Shown one piece after another: positions 1 to 12,020 of a stretch of DNA of 64,000 nt. Under the pieces are notes generated by a model. The model was not told where the DNA came from. It made no database searches and was given only the letters and a program-made list of their open reading frames with translations. Source of the DNA: Girardinichthys multiradiatus (Eukaryota > Chordata > Actinopteri > Cyprinodontiformes > Goodeidae); the NCBI RefSeq assembly GCF_021462225.1, contig NC_061816.1, forward strand, positions 1,585,731 through 1,649,730. Reading direction: 5' to 3'. Both the position numbers and the translations under genes were made by a program. How positions within the stretch are numbered: position 1 is the first letter of the stretch; the number at the start of each line of letters is the position of its first letter.

Positions 1-59
1 ACATATCCTCCCAATCTTGATCTGTAATTGTCACGTTAAGCTCTGATTCCCTTTTTTCT

Positions 60-270
60 TTTATGTATTTAGTTGAATGTTTTTTACTGAAGATGACTGA
101 TGATTTGATGATTGATGATTTTTACTGAAGTAAATTTAAAAGGATTTTTTTATTTAGTTTTCATCGAAAGTAGTAGAAATTACTATTATGTCTATCTCTA
201 TATCTGTCTCTATGATTATTAATGAATCTCCATCTCTAATAACATACATGTATAAAATATGTAGATTGTT
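60..270. repeat. Segment X, left copy
   Basis: AT-rich stretch resembling 25900-26110 at a level I judge by eye as clearly related but diverged. Shared words include 'ctccatctctaataacata' and 'aaaatatgtagat'. No gene is visible. In this copy it lies before segment Y (579-960); at the other locus it lies after Y, so the order differs between the two loci. Confidence 0.5.
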
Positions 271-278
271 ATTTATCT

Positions 279-427
279 AACAAGGGCAGCGCCAGTGAGT
301 GGGCAGCAAAGCCTCGGTGACCCGTCCCCCCCTTGTCTTGTATCATGATGTATGTTTGGATGGGTTGTACTGGACTTCTAATTTCCTCTCAGGGATCAAT
401 AAAGTATCTTTGAATTGAATTGAATTT
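279..427 (+). mobile_element. 3' tail of a LINE/SINE-type retroposon
   Basis: The stretch ends 'gggatcaataaagtatc' followed by repeated TTGAAT units, the usual 3' end of many teleost retroposons. It interrupts the duplicated neighbourhood and is a short 5'-truncated tail without coding capacity. The family is not identified. Confidence 0.55.
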
Positions 428-578
428 CTCAGTGGCTGTTTTGTTCCTCTGAGAAAGATTTAGTTTTGTGTTGATCTCAGTATTTCCCAGTTTTATGTTT
501 CATTTAGTTGTGATTCTTGAAGTATGATTGTCAAAAAGAAAACTTTATTTAAATCATGTTGAACTAATTTAACTTTAA

Positions 579-960
579 CTGTCCTTTTATTTGGTTTTGT
601 CTCTAAACTTTAAACCAACTCTTTATTTTCCTCTCCAGGCTGCAGAGTCTGCTGATATAAACATGCATCATGCATTCATGTTTTTCCTGATAAACTGTGT
701 AAAATAATGTGCACTACATGTGGCATCCCTGCTACTTCACACTTTGAGCTTGTTAAATGTTTGAAGCTAAATATTTCTAGGATAAAAGACATCATCTGGC
801 AGATTAGCTCAGATTGCTTCAAAACTCTTCCATGATGAAGAGCATTAGTGAAAATGAAGACTGGTCATAGTTGGAAAGTGTTTTAGCTGTGATCAAATAG
901 CTCCGTCTGTTAGAGGATCTCCTGTAGTCTGTAGGGTCGGTTCTCTGAAGGTTCCTGAGG
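579..960. repeat. Segmental duplication part Y, left copy
   Basis: Nearly identical to 25325-25712 in the same orientation, including 'gctgcagagtctgctgat' preceded by a good splice-acceptor-like tract (ttttcctctccag). The match stops at the words 'gtagggtcggttc'. In this copy Y is followed after about 60 bases by part Z (1023-2760); in the other copy about 5.1 kb intervene. No convincing reading frame. Confidence 0.8.
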
Positions 961-1022
961 ACCAACAAGCTGACAAGGAAATGGATCCATAAAAAGTTTG
1001 AGACACAAGAGTGTCGACCTGT

Positions 1023-2760
1023 TGTTGGAGATGATGATCTCAGAGTGGAAAGTTTGAACCATGTTTCATGTATCATGTGTGACCTGGTAGATCAAGGTGT
1101 TGGTTAGTATGAACTGCATGGGCTTCATCTAAAACCAACTGTGTCAGGGTTTAAACGCAGCAAACTGGAGGAAGGACAGACAGGGTATGAAACACAGAAA
1201 ACATCTGATTCATGGAGACACTGATCAAGAATGATCATATCTGTGCAGCGTCCCAACTCAGTTACCTTCTGCTACAACTAATCTGTCCACTAGAGGGAGC
1301 ACAGATACTTCCACAGGTTCTGCTTCAAACTTAAAGATGAAATAACTGCATTCAGTGTTATTTGACTACTTTGTTAAATCTTTGAATAAAGAAATGTCTG
1401 TTTTTATTTCCTTGTTTTCCTTCAAATAGTTTTAAGAAGCAACGTCCAGCTTTCTGACTCAATAACTCATTTTATTAAGAATTGGAGGATAAAGAAACCA
1501 AACACTGACAAACACATTTAACACGACTAAAACAAGATGAAATGCTGAAGGAAAGAACTCAGTGTGTCATGTTCATTTTTCATGATGTGTTTTTAATCAA
1601 ATATTTAGACTGAAAATAAAACAAGTCAAATAAAACAACAGCAACAAATTTCCACCCACTGCTCTAAAAGTGAGAGCTGTAAAAAACGACAGCATGAATA
1701 AAAGCAAATAAAAACAGAAGGTTACAGTAAACACATAAAATGATTCCTTGGCTGCTGATATAGAAATGACCTGTTACTGGATACAAATTCACATTTACCT
1801 TCAGAAAGTTCAACCATGTTTTCCAGCTGGAGCCAAACACTGTTGAGCTGGATGTCACCTGTGCTGAAAGCCAGCAGATAACCAAACCCCAGCATGATTT
1901 CAATGTGTGAGAACATAATAGAAGGGGAGGAAGGGAGGGAATAAAGCTCAGACAGCATGGGATCAAAGTCTGTGGTGACATTAACTTAAGTCCAACTGTG
2001 TAAATAAAATGATAAAAGTCCAGAAAAAGACAGTAAACCTGAATGAGCCAACAGCTCAGTGTGATAGACTAAAGTACTGAGAACATCTAGTGTCCTAGTT
2101 CAAGTCCTCAACTGTACAAAGAGCTTCTATTAATAGATCTTTACCATAAATGATGTTGAGATAGTTTAACAGCTTTAGACATTTTTCTATGACTTTATCA
2201 ATGGAATTGAACTTGACATTAGTTAGTAAAGTTGAAAGAAAATTCACATTAGTTGATAAACCAGCTGCTGTCAGCTCCATCCATCATATTGAGCCAATAG
2301 GTCAGAGGTCATGACTGAAAGGCTTTACAATATTACAGTAAAGTGTCTGGTTGGATAGCTTAAGGTGTTTGATCAGAGATCAGCAACATGGAGGTCATGA
2401 GATCAAGACTGAGAAGATCCATGTTTTTAAAAACCAAAACTGAATAATTTGAGAGAACTTTGAAGAACATTTCAAAGAGTTGAACCAGTGTGAGTCAATA
2501 GCTCAACATGATGGACCGTAGGGTGGAGATTCAAGAAAGTCTGGGTTCAACTTCTCATCAGGAACCATTTAGGATCTGATTTGTTGTGAAGAACCTCAGA
2601 GTCTGTATTTTGAGAAGTTCAGGGATGAAAGTGAAAAGTTGAAAAGCACCAAGAGAAGAGAGATGAGAGAGGAGCAGACCTGATGGTGTGGAGGAACTGT
2701 CTGTGACCAGAAGATGCCAGTGGTGGAGTTCCTGGGTTCAAGTCCTGCCTGAGCTACAAC
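1023..2760. repeat. Segmental duplication part Z, left copy
   Basis: Matches 30830-32672 in the same orientation over about 1.7 kb with a few indels. The other copy has a 123-bp retroposon insertion at 31246-31368 and lacks about 40 bases found here near 2165-2210. The block contains a dead copy of the small minus-strand gene and most of a run of tRNA-like modules. Confidence 0.85.
1597..1995 (-). pseudogene. Broken paralogue of the small three-exon gene
   Basis: Exon-2-like sequence (1799-1995, 197 nt) and exon-3-like sequence (1597-1676, 80 nt) match, in length and splice sites, the exons of the gene at 31538-33596. In this copy the codon after W-T is TAA where the other copy has GAA, so the frame closes three codons into exon 2. 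The first exon and TATA promoter are not found here because the duplicated block does not reach that far. Acceptors, donor and the downstream AATAAA on the minus strand are still present. I read it as a 5'-truncated, non-functional copy; the product family is unknown. Confidence 0.55.
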
Positions 2761-2850
2761 CTGGAGAGAAGATCTAGTCCTGCATAATGGTTTGCTCAGA
2801 GTGTAGAGAGAACTGTTAGGAGTTGACAAGGTCCTATGTTCAAAGCACAT
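2041..2850 (+). repeat. Run of tRNA-like modules (A-box/B-box pairs)
   Basis: Five modules of 65-80 nt follow one another with spacers, each with an A-box-like word followed by a B-box-like word. They lie near 2044-2112 (cAGCTCAGTG ... aGTTCAAGTCC), 2349-2412 (TAGCTTAAGG ... gGATCAAGAC), 2490-2560 (TAGCTCAACATG ... GGTTCAACTTC), 2680-2750 (B-box GGTTCAAGTCC, perfect) and 2788-2850 (TTGCTCAGAGTG ... tGTTCAAAGC). A half-module with only an A-box-like word lies near 2290-2325. The first four recur in the other copy of the duplication. None folds by eye into a complete tRNA with a credible anticodon arm, so I do not call tRNA genes. They look like diverged tRNA-derived repeats. Confidence 0.5.
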
Positions 2851-3364
2851 CTAGATGTTGGAGAAGCAGGACATAAAAGGAAAGAACCTTTAAACTGCAT
2901 GTAAGAACCACTACATAGTTTAGCATATATTACACACAGTTTACTAACATACATACTTTCGTAAACTAAACTATGGCCCAGATTGTGTTGTTAACAACAT
3001 TACTACCTTTTGACCGACTGACCAACCAATGTGTCTACTAACTGGAATGCAGGAACAAAGAATGAGAAAACATTTATGATGATCAATAGGGGGTAATAAC
3101 TAGCAGCAAAATACTTGCATTGTAAAACTGTGTGATAGAAGTAGGACATATGGGGCAACACAGGGAAGGAACGCACACTTGCATTTTCACAACATATACT
3201 AAAAACATCTAGATATAATTGCTGTGTTAAGTTGTTTTAGAGAGAATGATTTACAACGTAATGGGTTAAGCACAAACAGCATGTATGTATGTTTGTGTTC
3301 TTTTCTATATCTTTCAGGGATTAGAGAGTATATAACAGCTAAGCTTTATTAGGATGATCCAGGC

Positions 3365-3445
3365 CTAGTTGTGGTGGAGATTTGAACCAGACGCTGCACC
3401 ACTGGTGACTTACGGTCGCGAACAGTCCCCACCACAAGACCCTTC
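3365..3445 (-). repeat. tRNA-like module, minus strand
   Basis: On the minus strand a B-box-like word (GGTTCAAATCT) follows a weak A-box-like region. It resembles the plus-strand modules at 2041-2850 but points the other way. Probably a tRNA-derived repeat, not a tRNA gene. Confidence 0.35.
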
Positions 3446-3719
3446 ACACATTATTATTTATGTATAGATTCAGCTGGGGCAGGATGTGGTCACCCTATGT
3501 CCAGTCATAATCTTTCAGGTCAGCTGCCCTGAAGGTTAAAGTCCTCTAAAATGGTGGGGATGTTGATACATCCCCTCCCTAACCTGTCGTCCTGGCTCCC
3601 CCTTGCCGTAGCATCATAGGTGTACCTACATAATCTGCCATGACACTAATTGTTGGGCTTTTGGTTTTTCTTTTGCTGAAAGTTGGAACACTGAGTTTGA
3701 ATTTGTTTATGAAGGACTG

Positions 3720-3800
3720 GAGGTGGCAGGGTTTGAACCCAGGATCATCGGGTCCACAGCACAGCGCCTCAAATGACATGACCAACCAACCAGCTGAGAA
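3720..3800 (-). repeat. tRNA-like module, minus strand (best preserved)
   Basis: Reading the minus strand, 'CTCAGCTGGTTGG' is followed about 45 nt later by a perfect B-box word GGTTCAAACCC with a partly paired T-arm. This is the most tRNA-like unit in the cluster, but no acceptor stem can be drawn by eye. Probably a tRNA-derived SINE head. Confidence 0.4.
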
Positions 3801-4453
3801 ACAAAGAGATCTCTAAACCATTCCCAGTGATTAATGTTAAATCTAGTTTATTAGACCAAAATAAACTGAAATGCTGCTTAACAAAGCAGAAAAATAACAT
3901 ATCTTAGAATGGATCAAAGAGGAAACTGAGAAAGGTGTGGCCCAGCTTCCTCAGGTGTGGTTGCTGTTATTGTATGTGCAAAATGTCTTGGTGGACACAC
4001 AAATGCCCTCACCAAAACTGGTTTATGATGTCATTGTGTCAATGAGTTTGTTGAGGTCAGTGGCTGCAGCTTAAAAAAACACTCCAATCGATGCATTCAA
4101 AGCAGGCCGGTACCTTCTGCTTTAATTCCTCTGTCCACTTCTTTATAGTCCTTACCGCAGGCTTACAAGTTCTTTATTTCTGTTGGTTTGTGTGAGCTGA
4201 AGCAGATGGTGTTCAGAGTCCTGAAGCTGTTCAGGGCACAGGGCAGTAGGTATCCTTTCAAACTGTGTATCAGTGGTCAAGAGTGTTAGCATCTCTGGTT
4301 GAGCTCTCTGTATTTAGGAAGTTCATAAGTGAGATTTGTGCTGTAAAATATTGGAGAACAATGATGGGGGAGTCTTGGTGTTGGTTCTTCCACATCTGTA
4401 ATTAGGTCAGTCAGGTCAGTCAAGTAGCGGATATTCGCCAGGTAGATACACGA

Positions 4454-4502
4454 AAATAATGAACTTTATCACAATATGCTAATATTTTGAGAAGGACCTG
4501 TA
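4454..4502. repeat. Solo terminal inverted repeat of the CAGGTCC Tc1/mariner family
   Basis: These bases equal the right terminal repeat of the elements at 41551-43117 and 53682-55284 (ending '...tgagaaggacctg' followed by TA). No matching left end or transposase lies nearby, so this is a truncated end. Confidence 0.8.
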
Positions 4503-4799
4503 AGTGGCAAGGCAAGAAACTAATATTGATTGCCCTTGAACTTTGACCCCTCAGGAGGCACTGCATGAAAGACTGACATCATTCTGTAATGGATTTTACT
4601 ACGTAGGTTCAGAAACACTTCAGAAAACCACAGTCAGCTAACACAGTTTGTCTCTACAAGTGCAGGTTAAAACTCTACCATGAAAAGTCAAAGCCAGATA
4701 TCAACAACACCCAGAAGTGATGTCAGCGTCTCTGGACCTGAGCTCATCCGAGGTGGACTGACGGAAAAGTGTCCTGTGGTCTGATGAGTCCATATTTCA

Positions 4800-5260
4800 A
4801 ATAAAGTACAAGTACTAAACTGGCCTGCCTGCAGTCCAGACCTGTCTCCCACTGAAAAGTTGTGGAGTTTTATGAAGCGCAAAATACGACGACAGAAACC
4901 TCCAGATTACTGAGTAACTGAAGTTGTACATCAAGCAAGAGTGGGACATAATTCCAGCTACGAAGCTTCAACTATTAGTGTCCTCAGTTCCTTCACCTAT
5001 TGAGGGTTGTTAAAAAGAAAAGTTATGTAACACAGAGGTAAACATGTCCCTGTCTCAGCTTCTTTGGGACGTGTTGCAAGCAACGGATTCAACATGAATG
5101 AAACTTTGCAGTAAAAAAAACAATACAGTTTATCAGTTTTAAGATTAAATATCTTGTCTTTGTAGTGGATTCAATTGGATACAGGCTAAACAGGATTTGC
5201 AAATCATTCTATTCTATTTTTATTTGCATTTTATACATCGTCACAACTTTTTAGGAATTG
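4800..5260 (+). pseudogene. Decayed Tc1-like transposase 3' end
   Basis: Conceptual translation gives the catalytic-glutamate block with 'SPDLSP' followed by '.E.LW.FMKRKIR', as in Tc1-like DD34E transposases. In-frame stops follow. The trailing sequence (to about 5260) looks like the 3' non-coding end of an abundant fish DNA-transposon family. The 5' part of the element is missing. No activity is possible. Confidence 0.6.
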
Positions 5261-5269
5261 GGCTTGTAA

Positions 5270-6850
5270 ATGCTGAAAGGCTCCATGTTTGAACTCCAAG
5301 AGAAACACGACTACTGGACCAAAAGCACAAGAAAACTCAGCTTCAGTTTACTCACAATTATATAAATGAGACAAAGAGGCTTTAGGATTCTGTTGTTTGG
5401 ACTTGTACTTTGGATTTGGCTGCTGAGAAAACGGTCAGAACAGAAACAAAGATAAAACTAAATGACTGCAGGTTTTTCTCTTTGTTATAACATAATTCAA
5501 ACAAGAGCAGAAAGTCCAACTTTCCTAAAAGGAAGTTTTATTTATATTTAGTTATTTTGATAAAGTTCTAGTTGGGATTCATGTGAAAAGTGGGTCTGCT
5601 CCTTTTCAGTTTTCAGACAGAGAACCTGGCTAGAGATGATGAGGAGCAGTGAAAGGAGAACAGGAGGAGGTGACACCTTTCACTGACAGCTTCACTTCAT
5701 TCCTTCATCTAAACATTGATTTTCACATTGACACATCTCTGTTTGTTTCAGCTCTATATGGTCACAGTGTTGCTGCCTCTAAGCGCTGCATCTCCATACA
5801 TGTCTGTTGATGGAGAACATTAAAGCTACGTTTCAGTGAGAAGACCCCAGCCTACTCCACCCATTGCTACATGCTCCTGCATGAATATGATGCAGACTCA
5901 TTACTACAGCACTTGAGCAACACTGAAAGAGACAGTTCCTCTTTTCTGTGGGAGAATAAAATGCCAACAGTCTGCATTTAATACAGGAGAAACAATATTA
6001 ATATCAATCCAAGAATAAAGCATATCTTTCTATCTCAAGCATTCAAACATTAAAGGAACATGTTCATAGTCAAAGATGGTCCAGTACTGTCTGCACCACT
6101 GGTTCAAAATGATACAAACCATCAGAAACACAAATAAACAGTTTGTTCCTGCAGCTTTCAACACACTGAATGTTTTATATTGAACTGGAGTTCAGGGTTG
6201 GTAGCGACCTCTGACCTTCAGAGTCCAACTTCAGGAACCATTTTATTGGATTTTTATAACTGAAATGTAAATTCTAAATAATAAACAAGAATGAACACAT
6301 AAATGATGTACCTTAGAAAGCCCTATAATTGCTTGAGTATGTTCTAACCCTGACCCAATAACACCTCATTCCAGAACCTCTGATCTGCTCTCTGTTCTTC
6401 CATCATGGATATGACTCATTGTTTTAGATGATGTGGTTGATGAACTGGACTGAACCCAGTTCTCTGTGAGACCATCTGGACTGGACTGGCAGACTAGCTG
6501 TGGTTTAATCCAGGCTGAGACACTTCCTGTTCCTGCATCACTTCCTCCTGAACATCATCAGACCTGCTGATGCAGCATCTGATTGGTTCAGACTTTGTGA
6601 CGGTGTGACAACCTCACAGTCAGATGCTGTTCTGCTCTTTCAGTCATTTTAATGGTTTCCAGCTGGAACTGGGTTTTACTGAGCCTGGGTCAGACTGATG
6701 CTGACAGAACAATGTTTGCTCAGTAGTTGGGTCGACCTCAGTTTGCTTTTAAAGCTAACAAACTGTGAGGGAACGACTCTAGAGAGACAGAGCAGAAATG
6801 TCTAATCCTGATTTATTGGAGCCGTATTTTTACAGGATTTATATTATTAT
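5270..6850. other. No gene recognised
   Basis: AT-rich non-coding sequence. I see no splice-bounded frames, RNA gene or recognisable transposon. Confidence 0.5.
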
Positions 6851-6879
6851 CTCTGACTGGAACCCAAAGAAAAAGATTT

Positions 6880-7260
6880 TTTCTGGATTGGCTGAAGGTT
6901 CACCACTGTTCCATGTTTTCTCCATTTGTGGATAATGACTCTCACTGTGGTTCGCTGGAGTCCCAAAGCTTTAGAAATAACTTTATGATCCGATTCAGAC
7001 TGATAGATCTCTCTTAATTTCTAAGTTGTTCCTGAATTTATTTGGATCTCAGCATGATATCTAGCTTTTGAGGATCTTTTGGTCTACTTCTATTTCTCAG
7101 GCAGGTCATATTTAAGTCATTTCTTAATTGAGAACAGGTGTGGCAGTAATCAGATCTGGGTGTGGCTAGAGAAAGTGAATTCAGCTGAGATAAATTACAG
7201 TTATGTTTTAACGGTGGTGGGAGGGCCTTGTAGGTTTGGACTTTATTTCTTCCTTAATAA
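6880..7260 (-). pseudogene. Relic of a Tc1-like transposase N-terminus
   Basis: The minus strand encodes 'RSK.IQEQLR' near 7030-7060 and 'IIHKWRKHGTVVNL' near 6890-6940, the start and the helix-turn-helix region of a widespread fish Tc1-like transposase family. Stops interrupt both pieces and the catalytic domain is absent. Confidence 0.6.
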
Positions 7261-7329
7261 TATAAACCTTCTTTTTAAACCTGCATTTTGTGTTTACTTG
7301 CCTTGTCTTCAACTAATATTTAAATTTTG

Positions 7330-9590
7330 TTGGATGATCTAAAACACATTTTACACCACTGTAAATGTAGTTCACCTCATTTAGTTTTTATCTTCCTCCT
7401 AAAAGATCGGAACCAGTTTGTCTTGTTTGATCTTCACCTTTCTAAGACAGTAACAGACATATCTCTGACAGACTGTCTATGACCAGATATCTGTGATCTT
7501 TAAGGTGTAGAACCTCCTGAGAACAAACAGATTTCTGGCAGAAAACTTCTTCCATCTCCATCTAAGATGTGATGCAGCAGAGGAAGTCCTGAACTCTGTC
7601 TGCCTCCAGATCTTCTGAAAGTTGTGATCTTTCTGTCAGAAATCAGGATCACTGACGTGTTTTAAAACTGCCTCCAACAATGTAGAAATGATGCTCCTGC
7701 AGCTCTTGGATCTCTCTGTTCTCCATCCTCAGCTGATGTTCTACCTTCTGCTGCCTTGCCAGGAATTAAGCTGTGTTGGATGAAAAACTCTAAGCCTGAT
7801 TTTTGATCTCCACTGAATTAATGGCTGGTGTGAAATAAATCTGTGACAGAGCTTGAAGCAGAACATGGAGTTTCAGTGCAGAGCTGTAGAACTTATAAGA
7901 TGATCATGGACCTATCAGGCTGACAAGAAGAACAACCAGCTTCTCTATAACTCAGATATTCCTGTTTAACCTGCTGAATGATGTTATTCAGAAATGAAGA
8001 TCCATGAAGGTCTGGATCTCATCTCACCCAAACTAATTTAGGAACCAAACTTCTGATGCTGTTTACAAGCTGATCCAACGTTTTATTCTCAGCAGAATCT
8101 GACAGAGATCAGACACCAACCTTTGAAGCAGTGCAGAGATTATGGATCACTCCAGAACCAGAACCTCGAGTTTGTGTCCTCCAGACAGCAAATAAGTCCT
8201 CCAGTTTGTCCAATCAGAGACAGCAGACTGTCCTCTGTCTGATCCAGGACAGAATGACAGAATGTGGACAAAAACAACAGGTGTGTCATATTTAGGCTCC
8301 TCCCACTAGGATGGCTCCGCCCTGATCAGCTCTGACATGGTTTCATTATTAATAACCTGAGAAAGATGAACCTTCCCCAGAAACTCTCTGAGCCTTCAGA
8401 CTGAAGCTTCTCTGGGTTTAATGACCCTGACAGCTGAACAGAGAGCTGCACTCTGAACCCTGGTGAGATGTCTCCATCTAGTGGACAAACACAGCAACTG
8501 CATCCAGACAACAGGTTTCAATAACAGGAGTTTAGCTTGGATAAAGATAATCTAATTTATTTATGAGCTCATTTAAATACAACAAGTGTCGTCAATGGAT
8601 GAAAGAAGAGGAATGAAATAGAAGCATAAATTTAAAAAAAGAATAATAAACTCTCAGAGATGGTTTAAGTTTTACTGTTTAATAAATAAATCAAACATGT
8701 ACAGTAAAAAAAAAAGAAGGGAGAGTGATTATCCACGAGTTACTAATGAAACACAGAGGACATAAAGAGAGAGAGAGGGAGGTCAAAAGACTGTTGGGTT
8801 CAACTCTCCATCTTGTCTGTCTGGAAGTCTCACTCCTCTCCCCGTATGCCCGCCCACATCATCTGGTAAAAACTAAACATGTTGAACTGATCACTTAATC
8901 CAAGGGTTTACATATGAAACAAAGAATAATTATATTCTGTTTAAATCAGCTTTGTATCTATGCTATTTATGAATTCTTATTTAACCAAACATATAACTAT
9001 GTATCTGATATAAATAAAAAGTAAATCAGTAAACAGTTCCAGTTGTACATTTATAGTCTTTATAACATTTAGTTTATGCTCCTGCACCTTGGTTTATCAA
9101 TGCTCTGTTTCATAGAGCTCAGGTAAACCTCCTTGGTAACTCACAATGATTCTGTTAGTGAGAAGTTTTCCCTTGTCCTCATACTTAGGTTTCCTGGCTT
9201 CATTCTTTATTTTTCATACAACGCTGAACTTTTCTGTTAAATGAAATCATTATGATGAACACCTTGACCCTCACAGACAGATCTGACTTCCTTTGCATCA
9301 AGAATAAAGGTGTTTGTCTTCTAGCAAATGTTGTCAGTGTTGTAGATGCTCTTCTGTTTCATCACTGCTTCAGTCCTTTTTTATCTACCTGCTGTCTTTT
9401 AAACTTCTAATATCGTTTAAGTTCGTCTCACCTGAGTTCAGGCGTCCAGGATTTATTCATGGACTGGAAGACAATGACCTGCAGAGGTAGCAAACAGACA
9501 AGCAGGAAAAATGCAGATTCTTCATCATTCTCTGCTGAAAGAAAAACAAAGAAACATTTGTTTGTTGGGAAGCAGGTCAGAGTTGATGGA
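7330..9590. other. No gene recognised
   Basis: About 2.3 kb of AT-rich sequence with short open frames only. A short purine-rich tract (gagagagaggga) lies near 8770. Nothing supports a gene or a full repeat element. Confidence 0.45.
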
Positions 9591-9649
9591 AGATGGATGG
9601 AGATAAATCAGGACAATCCTGGAAGAAAACCTCTTTAAAGCTGCAGAAG

Positions 9650-9790
9650 ACTGGAGACTGGGATGGAGGTTCACCTTCCAGCAGAACAACAACCCTGAAC
9701 ATAGAGCCAGAACTACCAGGGGATGGTTTACATCAATGCATGTTTATGTGTTAGAATGGCCTAGTCAAAGTCCACACTTTGACAATAAAC
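9650..9790 (+). pseudogene. Relic of a Tc1-like transposase core
   Basis: Translation shows 'WRFTFQQNNNPEH' and then 'VLEWPSQSP', the middle catalytic-Asp block and the start of the last catalytic block of a Tc1-like transposase. The catalytic D of the Q-D-N motif is replaced by N. It is a fragment of roughly 45 codons. Confidence 0.55.
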
Positions 9791-9829
9791 TTTAGGGAAG
9801 CTGAATGTGAATTCATGCCACACTTTATA

Positions 9830-10190
9830 TCATCATCATCATCAACTTTATTTATAAATTGCTTTAACAGCAGCCACAGCTGAAACAAAGTGCTGAGCAT
9901 CAAATAAAATAACAAAGGTAAGCAAACAACAATTTAAATAACTTAAAAACTCAATACAAACATAGTAAAAACCAAACAATAAAACAAATAAAATTAATAC
10001 CTATAAAATCTGAGTGAAAAGTCCCAGTTGTGTTGAAGGTCAATGAGTAAAAATACGTTTTTAAACGAGTTTTAAAAATGGACCATAAAGGTTCCAGTTG
10101 AATGAAGGTAAAGCATTCCAGAACCTAAGGGCCCCAATAGAGAAGGTTCTATCCCCTCTAAGCTTCTGCTCAGAACCAGGAATGACCAGT
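9830..10190. repeat. Dispersed retroposon-like repeat with an ATC microsatellite
   Basis: Starts with a short (ATC)n run followed by 'aactttatttata' and a moderately A-rich stretch, then 'cattccagaacctaagggcccc'. This layout is typical of reverse-oriented LINE/SINE ends in fish. The family is not resolved. Confidence 0.35.
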
Positions 10191-11395
10191 GGTGAAGAAA
10201 TATTATTAAGGGAGTATTTTGGAAAAGAACCAAATCTTTCTGGCGAAATGGGGCTTAATGGTGTTTACTTAGTTATCAAATCTAGTAAATGATGTTTAGG
10301 GAACTATTATTTACTGGATTGAAGAGTAACATTTCTGTTAAATACTCTTTAGTAGCAAGCACGTGTTCTTACCGGTTAGCAGTTGAGCTAACAAAAGAAG
10401 CTGATAGCTTAGCACCAGAATCAACACACACCTTTAAAAATACCAGGGTTAATAAAAGGGTTAAAATGCATAAGCGTGGACGTCGCGTTATGAGCAATGT
10501 TCTGTTTAAAATCACCCTTTAAATAAAGTTTGTCTTAACTTTAAAAACCACAAAGAACACAACCTGAGCACATGTGCTGCAGATAGCCTGCTAGCACCAA
10601 GATAGCTGAGTTCAACACAAACAAAACCAAACTTCATAAAATGAAAAACGTTTAGATCATTTCAATCTAAATATCTCTCTATCACTCTGACCAAAACACT
10701 TAACCTCATAAACTGTGGTGAGGAATGTTGTCCAAGCAACGAAGTTTGAAGAAGGTATCCACAGTGAACAATGGTTAGCTACAGCTGACCTCCTTAGCTT
10801 TGGGGGGTTGAAAGTGCTCTGTGAACAAAAGGGTTAGCTCTCTGCTAACCTCCAGCTGTGGATGAAAAACGGCTCGTTGTGTCCGCCAACCACACTGCAC
10901 GTTACCATAACCACGGTGATGGGGTCTCTGCTGTCTTCCTTCCAGACTGGGAGACCACTCCGCTTGGCTTCATAGAGACCGCTTCTCTGTAGGGAACTTT
11001 TCTGGGACAGTTTGCTTCTGTAGGCCTCAGAGAGAAAGTAAGCAACTCTTACACCTTAATTTCTCTGTTCATGAATGAAAATACCGGATACACAGACAGT
11101 ATTTTATTCGTACTTATCTTTGCATATGATCGATGATCGTATGACATCCTTGGATCCAGTTGAAGAGTTTATGTCTGTTTGCCAGCAAAGAGACAGCGCA
11201 CTTTGTCCCCCTTCAATCCCGATGAAAACCGGCTTGGAAAAGGTCGGCTTGTTGGAGAGGGGGTGCTCTTATTCAGACAGTGGCATCATGGGAAGTCCAC
11301 TGTTACACCCCTTTCCTCAGTTGCTGGAAGTCAGTTAAATGCAATTTATTTTGAAAGTTCCAGAAAAGTCCGTACCAGAGTTTAATGTTGAAATC
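10190..11395 (+). repeat. Left arm of a 1.1-1.2 kb inverted pair
   Basis: Resembles the reverse complement of 13060-14275, with diverged but collinear landmarks: a 'taaacaccattaagcccc' block (left arm as its complement), 'aagcgtggacg' / 'cgtccgcgctt', and a block carrying 'ATGAATGAAAATACCGGATA'. The last third has a frame with 'LHMIDDRM.SLDPVEEFMS.CQQ', also found in the right arm as 'LHMIDGRM.ALDPVEFMSFCQQ'. This suggests the 5' leader and gag-like start of an LTR retrotransposon. The core between the arms holds a Gypsy RT relic. Confidence 0.65.
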
Positions 11396-11459
11396 CATGG
11401 CTGGGTCCCAACATAGATATGGCTAGTGACTGAGCTTTTACAGTAACTAATTATATGTG

Positions 11460-12020
11460 CTCTCTTTCAGTCTCTAACCTTGAAAACAGGCTCAGAGTTT
11501 ATCTGTCCTTTCTTTCTAGGTGAAACGACTAAAGGAGCTACATCCATTAACATTTACTTTTCCTTCCCATAGAAAGTACTCCTGGATCAGTGTTTCTTTA
11601 TTCTCTTTGTGTCTCTGTTCTGTTCTCTCAAACCCCCAGTCGGTCGTGGCAGATGGTCGCTCACACTGAGCCTGGTTCTGCTGGAGGTTTCTTCCTGCTA
11701 AAAGGGAGTTTTTCCTCTCCACTGTTGCTACATGCATGCTCAGTCTGAGGGATCACTGCAAAGTCAACGCCAGTGACTGTCCACTGTGTCTACATGCTCA
11801 TCCGGGAGGAGAGAATGCTGCAAGTCATTGATTGGATGCAATCTGCTGGGTTTCCTTAGACAGAAAAACTTTTTATCCACTTTGAATAAATAACTGAATC
11901 TGACTGAACTGTTCAATGGTTAGGATTAATTGGAATGTATGTACCTGACTTTGTGAAGTGCCTTGAGACAACATGTGTTGTGAATTGGCACTATATAAAT
12001 AAACTTAATTGAATTGAATA
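11460..12020 (+). mobile_element. 3' end of an L2-like LINE
   Basis: Contains the words 'cttcctgctaaaagggagtttttcc', 'agtgccttgagacaac' and 'aattggcactatataaataaa', then repeated GAATT units. This is the common 3' untranslated end of a teleost L2-like element. It is 5'-truncated and carries no RT. It lies inside the core of the inverted pair. Confidence 0.65.

Noticed and set aside
9420..9530. Possible short exon on the minus strand between 'ctacctctgcag' and 'ggtgagacg'
   Set aside because: Good splice words, but no neighbouring exons in phase and only about 46 nt of sequence.
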